Source: Vampirovibrionales bacterium
Lineage (GTDB): Bacteria; Cyanobacteriota; Vampirovibrionia; Vampirovibrionales; Vampirovibrionaceae
DNA length: 64,000 bases
Assembly (NCBI GenBank): GCA_029262635.1
Contig: JAJCZA010000017.1
Span: 1-64,000, forward strand
Reading direction: 5' to 3'
Shown: piece after piece, positions 19,222-26,497 of the stretch
Position numbering within the stretch: the first letter of the stretch is position 1
Layout of the letters: every line of letters starts with the position of its first letter
Notes under the pieces: model-generated
What the model saw: the letters and a program-made list of their open reading frames with translations, nothing else
What the model was told of the DNA's origin: nothing
Databases searched by the model: none
Program-made: the position numbers and the translations under genes

Positions 19222-19262
19222 TGGGCCTAGCAGGGCTTGAACCTGCAACCAAGGGATTATGA
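19222..19262 (-). other. tRNA-Met-like 3' fragment (att scar)
   Basis: Reverse complement TCATAATCCCTTGGTTGCAGGTTCAAGCCCTGCTAGGCCCA: anticodon loop, T-arm and acceptor 3' strand; no 5' half. Confidence 0.75.
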
Positions 19263-19523
19263 TTTTTGTTGGATTAGCCTTGGAAACCCCTAACCGGGAT
19301 ATTATAACGTTTGGAGAATGGCATAGGTTACAATCGCGAACTAGACTTTTGTAGCAGCCATTCTTGTGCACTTTTTGTGCATCCGTGCATAGAAAAGCTT
19401 GGTAAATACTGGTAAATATAAGAATTTTTGAGACTAAACTACCGAAGCAGCTAGCGTCCCATAAGGTAGCAACCAGAGGTTTCTGGAAAACCAAGGAAAT
19501 CAATGGAATAAGTTGCTGCAAAC

Positions 19524-19568
19524 CTGAAAATCCTTGTGTCCCCAGTTCAAATCTGGGAGGAGCCACCA
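19524..19568 (+). other. tRNA-Phe(GAA) 3'-half fragment with CCA (att scar)
   Basis: CTGAAAATCCTTGTGTCCCCAGTTCAAATCTGGGAGGAGCCACCA: GAA anticodon loop, T-arm CCCAG/CTGGG, acceptor AGGAGCC-A-CCA; the matching 5' acceptor GGCTCCT is absent. Confidence 0.75.
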
Positions 19569-19581
19569 TCCAAATCTAAAG

Positions 19582-19606
19582 ACTCGCTCAACAGGCGGGT
19601 TTTTTG
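19582..19606 (+). terminator. Rho-independent terminator of the displaced tRNA 3' end
   Basis: ACTCGC-TCAACAG-GCGGGT followed by a T-run. Confidence 0.7.
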
Positions 19607-19817
19607 CGTTTTGAGGTTGTTTGAGATAATGGATATACGGGGCTGAAAAGGGTCTTATTGCTCGATGGAGCAAAGTAGTGTTTGTTCTTTGCTCTACCCA
19701 TATATATCGATTATCAAGCGCCTCTTTGTGTCCCATTGTGTCTGGAGTCTGGATAAGGAACTGGGTTGGAGCAATAAATGGGGTGTCCTACCGTTAAGTA
19801 AAAGGAGCCTTGAACAC

Positions 19818-20777
19818 ATGCCTCGGATTTACGAACGAAAACGAATGTTACCCCCGGAGTGGTGGTCACCTGAACTACAGCAATACTTTGAGCTCTGGTG
19901 CCTCGATATGCAGCAAGGCATGCGTCCTTACACACCGGTGACGGTTCGAACCTTCAAGCGTCGATTCATCCTCTATACTCGCCTCGGCTGGGAAGCGAGT
20001 CCACCCAAAGCGCTCAGTCTGACAGAAGTTTTTAATCCGACCCAAGTTTACCGGGTTCTGAGTAGCTACCCGATAGAAAGCTTCTCAAACCGACATAATA
20101 TGCTGTATAGCCTGGTCAGTTTTGCGAGATTTCTTGTCGCCTTAGGCCTTGTGGAAAACAGCCTTATTGATAAACTTCGGAAATTCCGCCCTAAACGGGT
20201 CATTCCCGCTCGAAAAACCGTCCTCAAAAACGAAAATCAAATCGAAGCCTTACGTCAGGCCATTCAAACCGGAAATTATATTTCCACTTACAGCCGAATT
20301 TTAGATGAGACCATCGTAGAAACCATCATGTACACCGGAATCCGAAACGCCGAACTGTGCCAGCTGAATTTAGAAGATGTAGACTTTAAAGAAAACGTGA
20401 TTCATATTCGATTGGGAAAAGGCCGAAAGGATCGAAAGGTGGGTCTGTCACAGACGCTTCGTCCTATCTTGCTCAAATACTTAAAAGAACGCCAACTCAA
20501 AGCAAACCTTGAGCCCACAGCCTTTTTCATTAATCGCCGAGGAACAAGAATTAAAACTGCCGATATGACCCGTCGCTTCATGCGTTTCTCAAAACGCATG
20601 GGACTCTCCATCACTCCTCATGGACTCCGCCGAACCTTCGCCACCCGCCATGCCGAAAACGGCAAGCCCCTGCACCTCATCCAAAAAGCCCTTGGCCACA
20701 CCGATATTCGAACTACCCAAGGCTATCTTATGTCCGACGAAAAGGCAGTAATCGATGCTATGAAAGACTGGGATTAA
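19818..20777 (+). CDS. Tyrosine recombinase (XerC/D-like integrase)
   Basis: TGIRNAELCQLNLEDVD, HGLRRTFATRHAENGKPLHLIQKALGHTDIRTTQGY (R..HxLRxxxA..G..H..Y). Confidence 0.93.
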   Translation: MPRIYERKRMLPPEWWSPELQQYFELWCLDMQQGMRPYTPVTVRTFKRRFILYTRLGWEASPPKALSLTEVFNPTQVYRVLSSYPIESFSNRHNMLYSLVSFARFLVALGLVENSLIDKLRKFRPKRVIPARKTVLKNENQIEALRQAIQTGNYISTYSRILDETIVETIMYTGIRNAELCQLNLEDVDFKENVIHIRLGKGRKDRKVGLSQTLRPILLKYLKERQLKANLEPTAFFINRRGTRIKTADMTRRFMRFSKRMGLSITPHGLRRTFATRHAENGKPLHLIQKALGHTDIRTTQGYLMSDEKAVIDAMKDWD

Positions 20778-20988
20778 GCACTCAACTAAAGACCTCAAAT
20801 CCGGTTCGAATCTTACTGGAACCGCATACTCTCATAGGCTTGTTTAGGGTTTGGCTTTTTGGTGTTAAAGGTTTTATCGCAGTTACGTCACAATAGCTCG
20901 TGACAAAGAACTTGCTCATACTTTACTTCTTCTATTTTAAATAAGTTAACATTATAAAAAGCATACTATTTATGGATACACTTAGATA

Positions 20989-21709
20989 ATGAGTTTTAAT
21001 GGAGTTACAATTGAGCATATTTGTTCTGTTTACAAGCTATTAAAGACCTATGCTTATTTTGAGAATTTGAATCTGTTCCTGAAGGAGCGTGTTGCTACCT
21101 TTGAAAAATCTTATATTACAGATATAGTTAATTCAAAAGATATAACTAACTCAAAAAAATTAAAATATAACCTTAAAAAATTTACAAAAGACATTAAAAA
21201 TAAAGCAGACCACCCCTTTAACAAAATAGCAAATGTTTTAAATAGTAAAAGTCCATTAAAGCACCCTGATTTTAAAGCTTGGTTAGAGGATATTGATTTT
21301 CGATTATATTTTAAGGGGTTTGAAAATGAGGGTGAAAATAGTAAGAAAACAGGAACGTTTTTAACGAATAGAAAAACAAAAAACGAGTATATTGTTAACA
21401 AAGTAAACTATTTTATCGATGCACCTATAGAGCTCCATATTTTAGAGATCTTATGGACTGTTCTGGTTGGAAAAAAGCTTGACGATACTTTTAGAAGTAG
21501 TTGCTTTGGTAATCGTTTAAGTGAGCATACTAAACGTTACCCTGACAGCTTTTATAAAGGTTCTATAAATCCAAAAAACTTTCAAGGAGAATTGTTCAAG
21601 CGATATGTTGAACAATATAAAGACTGGAGAGATGGAGCATTAAAAACGGCGAGTTCTATAGTAGAAGAGTCTGATTCTAATCTTGCAATCTTTTCTTTAG
21701 ATATAAAAT
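20989..21709 (+). pseudogene. N-terminal part of a reverse transcriptase-like protein, truncated by an IS3-family insertion
   Basis: FGNRLSEHTKRYPDSFYKGSINPKNFQGELFKRYVEQYKDWRDGALKTASSIVEESDSNLAIFSLDIK resembles the RT N-terminal region ending at motif A (DIK), where the IS begins. Confidence 0.55.
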
Positions 21710-21781
21710 TGACGTGCTCCCCAAAATTGTTACCAGGGGTTGTTAGAGATTTCCGTAAAATAGAGTCAAAGGAGATCTCGA

Positions 21782-22048
21782 ATGAAACCCAAACGATTTA
21801 CCGAAGAACAAATAGTCAGAACCCTGCAAGAACTGGAAGCAGGCGGCATTACGCTTGCTGAAAAAGCCCGAAAGCTTGGCTGCTCGGAAAGCACTATTTA
21901 CCTGTGGAAAAAGAAATACGGCGGACTCGAAGTACAAGACGTCAAAGAGCTGCGTGATTTACGTCAGGAAAACAACCGACTCAAGCAGATGGTGGCCAAT
22001 CTCATGCTGGAAAAAGAGGCCATTGCCGAAGCCTTAAAAAAGCTCTGA
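21782..22048 (+). CDS. IS3-family transposase OrfA
   Basis: KPKRFTEEQIVRTLQELEAGGITLAEKARKLGCSESTIYLWKKKYGG HTH + leucine zipper. Confidence 0.93.
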   Translation: MKPKRFTEEQIVRTLQELEAGGITLAEKARKLGCSESTIYLWKKKYGGLEVQDVKELRDLRQENNRLKQMVANLMLEKEAIAEALKKL

Positions 22049-22068
22049 GCCCAGATACACGAAAAATA

Positions 22069-22899
22069 GTGGTTGAGACGCTGGTCAACAAAGGATTGTC
22101 TCAACGGCAAAGTTGTCGGTTAATCGGGTTGTCACGTGTGGCCGCCCGATATCAGCCGTCACTAGCCAATGAACCATTGGAGGTCAGAATGAAAGAACTG
22201 GCACTAACTTACAACCGTTACGGTTACCGGCGTATCTGGGCATTGTTAAAACGTGAAGGATGGATGGTGAATCTCAAACGCATCTGGCGCTTGTGGAAAA
22301 AGCATCAGTTGCAAGTACCCAAAAAGAAACGGCGTAGAAGACGTCAGGGCAGTATTAATCCCTTATTTCCTAAAAAAGCACTCGCGCCGAATCATATTTG
22401 GACGTTGGATTTCGTTCATGATTCTTTGCGTCATGGGCGGCGAATCCGCATGTTGACAGTGGTGGACGAATTTACCCGAGAAGCACTGAATATTCATGTG
22501 GATTATTCTTTAAAGTCACATGATGTCCAGCAGGTACTGGAATCGCTATTTAACCAACGCGGGGCACCGTGTTATTTACGCAGTGACAATGGTTCTGAAT
22601 TTATTGAAAGGGCATTGAACAAGTGGTTAAAGCAGCAAGGCACTCAGCCGATATTTATTACGCCTGGCAGTCCTTGGGAAAACGGTAAGTGCGAAAGTTT
22701 TAACGGCAAGCTTCGTGATGAGTGTCTGAATGCCCATTGGTTCCAGACAATGCGGGAAGCGCGAGTACTCATTGAAATGTGGCGAAAGCAGTACAATACG
22801 TTTCGCCCTCATCGGTCGTTACGCTACGCGACACCGGTTGAATTCGCCGCCCGTTGGTATTCTACGAATACCAACCCTCCCCCGCAGGCTGTGATATGA
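22069..22899 (+). CDS. IS3-family transposase OrfB (DDE, rve); likely expressed as OrfAB by -1 frameshift at A6G
   Basis: IWTLDFVHDSL, VVDEFTREAL, LRSDNGSEFI, SPWENGKCESFNGKLRDECLN; frame open upstream through TTAAAAAAG. Confidence 0.93.
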   Translation: MVETLVNKGLSQRQSCRLIGLSRVAARYQPSLANEPLEVRMKELALTYNRYGYRRIWALLKREGWMVNLKRIWRLWKKHQLQVPKKKRRRRRQGSINPLFPKKALAPNHIWTLDFVHDSLRHGRRIRMLTVVDEFTREALNIHVDYSLKSHDVQQVLESLFNQRGAPCYLRSDNGSEFIERALNKWLKQQGTQPIFITPGSPWENGKCESFNGKLRDECLNAHWFQTMREARVLIEMWRKQYNTFRPHRSLRYATPVEFAARWYSTNTNPPPQAVI

Positions 22900-22960
22900 T
22901 CCCATTACTCTAATGCCACCTGGTATTAAAAAAGGGGACCAGTCACTTCCAACTCTAAAT

Positions 22961-23001
22961 ACCAAGAACCACCCAACTCTGAAAGCCTGATGGTTCTTGG
23001 T
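22961..23001. repeat. Inverted repeat ACCAAGAACCA...TGGTTCTTGGT
   Basis: 11-bp perfect arms, seen directly. Confidence 0.8.
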
Positions 23002-23002
23002 G
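22979..23002 (+). repeat. 24-bp direct repeat, copy 1 (CTGAAAGCCTGATGGTTCTTGGTG)
   Basis: Exact match to 23535-23558. Confidence 0.9.
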
Positions 23003-23240
23003 AAGAGTAGCTAAAACCACTGTTGTTTTTTTGTGGGTATTTTTTTTAAAATTTTATCTAAAGGGGAGGCATAAGAACTTCTCACACACTGCGGGCCATT
23101 GAAGAAGGGGCGCATAGGGGTCAAAAAGAAGGGGGGGGGGTAAATCGATTTATCACCAATTGTTATACGCAAATGCGGGGAGAGTGCGGTAAATCATATT
23201 ATCACCTAGGACGCAAACCCTAAAATCAAGTTATAGAGAG

Positions 23241-23282
23241 TGGGCCCAGTAGGATTTGAACCTACAACCAAGGGATTATGAG
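23241..23282 (-). other. tRNA-Met(CAU) 3' fragment (att scar)
   Basis: Reverse complement CTCATAATCCCTTGGTTGTAGGTTCAAATCCTACTGGGCCCA; no 5' half. Confidence 0.78.
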
Positions 23283-23534
23283 TTCCTGATATTTTTAAAA
23301 GTAGTAATGGAGGTATACTAATTTTATATATTTTTATTTTTTTTCACCGTTCAAAACTCAGGCAAGGGGCTCTCCCGTGGAGAGCGTCGACGAAAGAAGG
23401 GATCGCACCGGGTCGAAAAAAGGCGGGGGGTACCTCCCGTTTTTAACAGAAGCCCGCACACCAAAAAAGTGCAAATTTTATCCTCTTGCACTTCCACTAC
23501 ACTTCCAGGCAAAAATACAAAAAACCACCAAGCG

Positions 23535-23558
23535 CTGAAAGCCTGATGGTTCTTGGTG
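23535..23558 (+). repeat. 24-bp direct repeat, copy 2
   Basis: Exact match to 22979-23002. Confidence 0.9.
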
Positions 23559-23807
23559 GAGGAAGATTGACTCGGTTCGAACCAATTACTATGCCGATGT
23601 TATAGAGTTTGGACAGTATGCTAAAGCTGTAGAAAGCAGTTTAAACTTTAATTTAGCTTAGCGTTTTATTTTTGAAATCATTTAGGGGGAAACGCTACTT
23701 GCTAACTCAAGACCTTTTTTATATATAGGAAGGAAGAGTTTATGTTTCGGGTGTTTTTACTTTATAATAAAAGATTCGTTTAGTATCAATGAGTGAAATG
23801 AGTCTTT

Positions 23808-25259
23808 ATGTTTGAACAAGCTTTTAAGAATATTGATGATGTCCTTTGGAAAGAGGCTGGCTGTACCACCGAGCTGGATTACACCGAGCAGACCTCATGG
23901 ATGCTGTTTTTAAAGTATCTGGATGATCTTGAAGCGGAACGAGCATTAGAAGCCGAGTTGCGGGGCAAGGGCTACGAGTTTATCATTGATACGGCGCATC
24001 GTTGGTCGCTGTGGGCGGCTCCCAAAAAGGATGATGGAACGTTTGACCACGACAAGGCATTAACAGGCGATGACTTGATTGATTATGTGGATAACAAGCT
24101 TTTTCCGTATTTAAAGGGTTTTAAACAGCGTGCCAGTAGCCCAGATACCATTGAGTACAAGATTGGTGAGATTTTTAGCGAGATTAAAAACCGCTTTCAA
24201 AGTGGGTATAGCTTGCGGGATGCTTTGGAGTTGATTGACGGGCTAAGCTTTAACTCTCAGGATGAAAAACACGAACTCTCTCACCTTTACGAAGCCAAGA
24301 TTAAAAACATGGGCAATGCCGGACGGAACGGGGGAGAGTATTACACGCCTCGCCCACTGATTCGGGCGATGGTTCAGGTGATTAAACCCGAGATTGGTCA
24401 GCGGATTTATGATGGGGCATGTGGCTCGGCGGGATTTTTGTGTGAGGCGCATGATTATCTTCTACCACAAGCCGAGAGTACCACCCAGTTGGCGACCTTA
24501 AAGGGCAAGACTTTTTATGGCAAAGAGAAAAAGAGCTTGGCTTATGTCATTGCCATTATGAATATGATTTTGCACGGCATTGAAGCCCCTAATATTTTGC
24601 ATACCAACACCCTGACGGAAAATTTAGCCGACGTTCAGGAGCGAGACCGTTACGACGTGATTTTGGCGAATCCGCCGTTTGGAGGCAAAGAACGTCCAGA
24701 GGTTCAGCAGAATTTCCCTATTAAAACCGGCGAGACGGCGTTTTTGTTTTTACAGCATTTTATTAAAATGCTAAAAGCCGGTGGGCAAGGTGCGGTGGTT
24801 ATTAAAAATACCTTTTTATCCAACAGCGATAATGCCAGTACCGCCCTGAGAAAAGAGCTTTTAGAAAATTGCAATTTGCACACGGTGTTAGATTGCCCCG
24901 GCGGGACATTTTTGGGGGCGGGGGTTAAAACCGTGGTTTTGTTTTTTAAGAAGGGCGAAGCCACTCGAAAGGTTTGGTATTATCAGCTTGATCCGGGTAG
25001 AAACATGGGCAAGACCAATCCCCTGAATGATGAAGATTTAAAAGAATTTGTCGCCTTGCAAAGTAGCTTGGCAGAGAGTGAAAAAAGTTGGACGGTCAAT
25101 ATAGGGGATGTTGATCCCGACACGGCAGATCTCAGCATTAAAAACCCTAACGCAGCAGAAGAAGCCCCTTTGCGAGAGCCTTTGGTGATTCTCGATGAAA
25201 TCGCCCAACTCGACCAAGACAGCCAAAAACTCCTCGCCACCGTTCGGGGGATGCTCTAA
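23808..25259 (+). CDS. hsdM: Type I restriction-modification system methyltransferase subunit
   Basis: GEYYTPRPLIRAMV, DGACGSAGFL, ANPPFGG. Confidence 0.95.
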   Translation: MFEQAFKNIDDVLWKEAGCTTELDYTEQTSWMLFLKYLDDLEAERALEAELRGKGYEFIIDTAHRWSLWAAPKKDDGTFDHDKALTGDDLIDYVDNKLFPYLKGFKQRASSPDTIEYKIGEIFSEIKNRFQSGYSLRDALELIDGLSFNSQDEKHELSHLYEAKIKNMGNAGRNGGEYYTPRPLIRAMVQVIKPEIGQRIYDGACGSAGFLCEAHDYLLPQAESTTQLATLKGKTFYGKEKKSLAYVIAIMNMILHGIEAPNILHTNTLTENLADVQERDRYDVILANPPFGGKERPEVQQNFPIKTGETAFLFLQHFIKMLKAGGQGAVVIKNTFLSNSDNASTALRKELLENCNLHTVLDCPGGTFLGAGVKTVVLFFKKGEATRKVWYYQLDPGRNMGKTNPLNDEDLKEFVALQSSLAESEKSWTVNIGDVDPDTADLSIKNPNAAEEAPLREPLVILDEIAQLDQDSQKLLATVRGML

Positions 25260-26497
25260 TGGAAGGTTGGATAAGAACAAACATTGACAAAATTATTGAA
25301 ACGATAAAAAATGGCACCACTTCTAAACAAAATAAAGAAACAATCGGGAAGAAAATTACAAGAATTGAAACAATAGCCTCAGGAGTTTTTAACTTTGAAA
25401 AAGTAGGTTATTGCTCTTTAAATAACTCTGAAAAACAAAAATATAAATTAAAAAAAGGGGATATTCTATTTAGCCATATTAACAGCCCTCCTCATGTTGG
25501 AAAAACAGCTATCCTAAATTCAGAAACCGAAATATACCATGGAACAAACCTTATTCTAATTAGACCCAAAACTTTTATCTGCTCTAGATATTTAAATCAA
25601 TATTTTAAATATCTACACTCTTCAAAATATTGGTTGGGAATATGCAAACAATCGGTTAATCAAGCAAGTGTCAACCAAACTGATATCAGACAAACCCCTT
25701 TTAACTACCCTGAATCTCTCGACGAGCAAAAGCGGATTGTTGGGGTTTTGGATGAGGCGTTTGCGGCGATTGATCTTGCCCGTGCCAACGCCCAACGCAA
25801 CCAAGCCAACGCCAAAGACCTCTTCGACAGCTACCTAAACAACATCTTCACCAACCCCGGCGAAGATTGGGAAGAAATGACTCTTGAAAATGCAACTAAC
25901 TTAATAACTTGTGGTGTAGCTGCTCGTCCAGAATATATTGACAAAGGAATCCCTTTTTTATCAGCAAAAAATGTAAAAAATGGACAAATTATTTGGAAAG
26001 GCTTTAAACACGTTTCAATAAAGACACATTCAGAGCTTACTAAACATAATAAACCTTTAATCGGGGATCTTCTTTACTCAAGAATTGGAGCTTGCCTTGG
26101 TGATGCTGCGGTAATAGATAAAGAAATAGAATTTAGTATTTTTGTCAGCCTCACACTTATTAAACCAAAAACCTTTTTATACAATCACTTTCTAAAGCAT
26201 TATCTTAATTCACCTCAAATAAGAAAATTTGCTTTTAATAATTTGAGCGGTAGTGGTGTGGGCAATTTAAATGTAGGAACTGTTAGAAAATTCCCCATAT
26301 CAATACCAAAATTAAAGGAACAAAAAAAAATTGTAGAGGCAATAGAGCTTTTTTCACAAAAATCAGAAAAATTAACAAATGCTTATAAAGATAAAATTAG
26401 CGCTCTCGATGAACTTAAGCAATCCTTGCTCCATCAAGCATTCACAGGACAACTGAGTGGCAGGCTTGAAAAAGAAATGGAGGCGGCGGGGATTTAA
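25259..26497 (+). CDS. hsdS: Type I restriction-modification specificity subunit
   Basis: Two TRD-like halves with conserved central region (PESLDEQKRIVGVLDEAFAAIDLARANAQRN); LKQSLLHQAFTGQL C-term. Confidence 0.93.
   Translation: MEGWIRTNIDKIIETIKNGTTSKQNKETIGKKITRIETIASGVFNFEKVGYCSLNNSEKQKYKLKKGDILFSHINSPPHVGKTAILNSETEIYHGTNLILIRPKTFICSRYLNQYFKYLHSSKYWLGICKQSVNQASVNQTDIRQTPFNYPESLDEQKRIVGVLDEAFAAIDLARANAQRNQANAKDLFDSYLNNIFTNPGEDWEEMTLENATNLITCGVAARPEYIDKGIPFLSAKNVKNGQIIWKGFKHVSIKTHSELTKHNKPLIGDLLYSRIGACLGDAAVIDKEIEFSIFVSLTLIKPKTFLYNHFLKHYLNSPQIRKFAFNNLSGSGVGNLNVGTVRKFPISIPKLKEQKKIVEAIELFSQKSEKLTNAYKDKISALDELKQSLLHQAFTGQLSGRLEKEMEAAGI

Larger units (their letters stand above)
21710..22945 (+). 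mobile_element. IS3-family insertion sequence, apparently intact
   Basis: OrfA + OrfB; terminal IRs TGACGTGCTCCCCAAAATTGTTACCAGG (left) vs TGACTGGTCCCCTTTTTTAATACCAGG (right, reverse complement). Confidence 0.88.

Noticed and set aside
19174-19736. Minus-strand ORFs 19174-19569 and 19500-19736 ('PPRFELGTQGF', 'LLPDLNWGHKDFQ')
   Set aside because: Translations of antisense tRNA 3'-fragment sequence, a known artefact.
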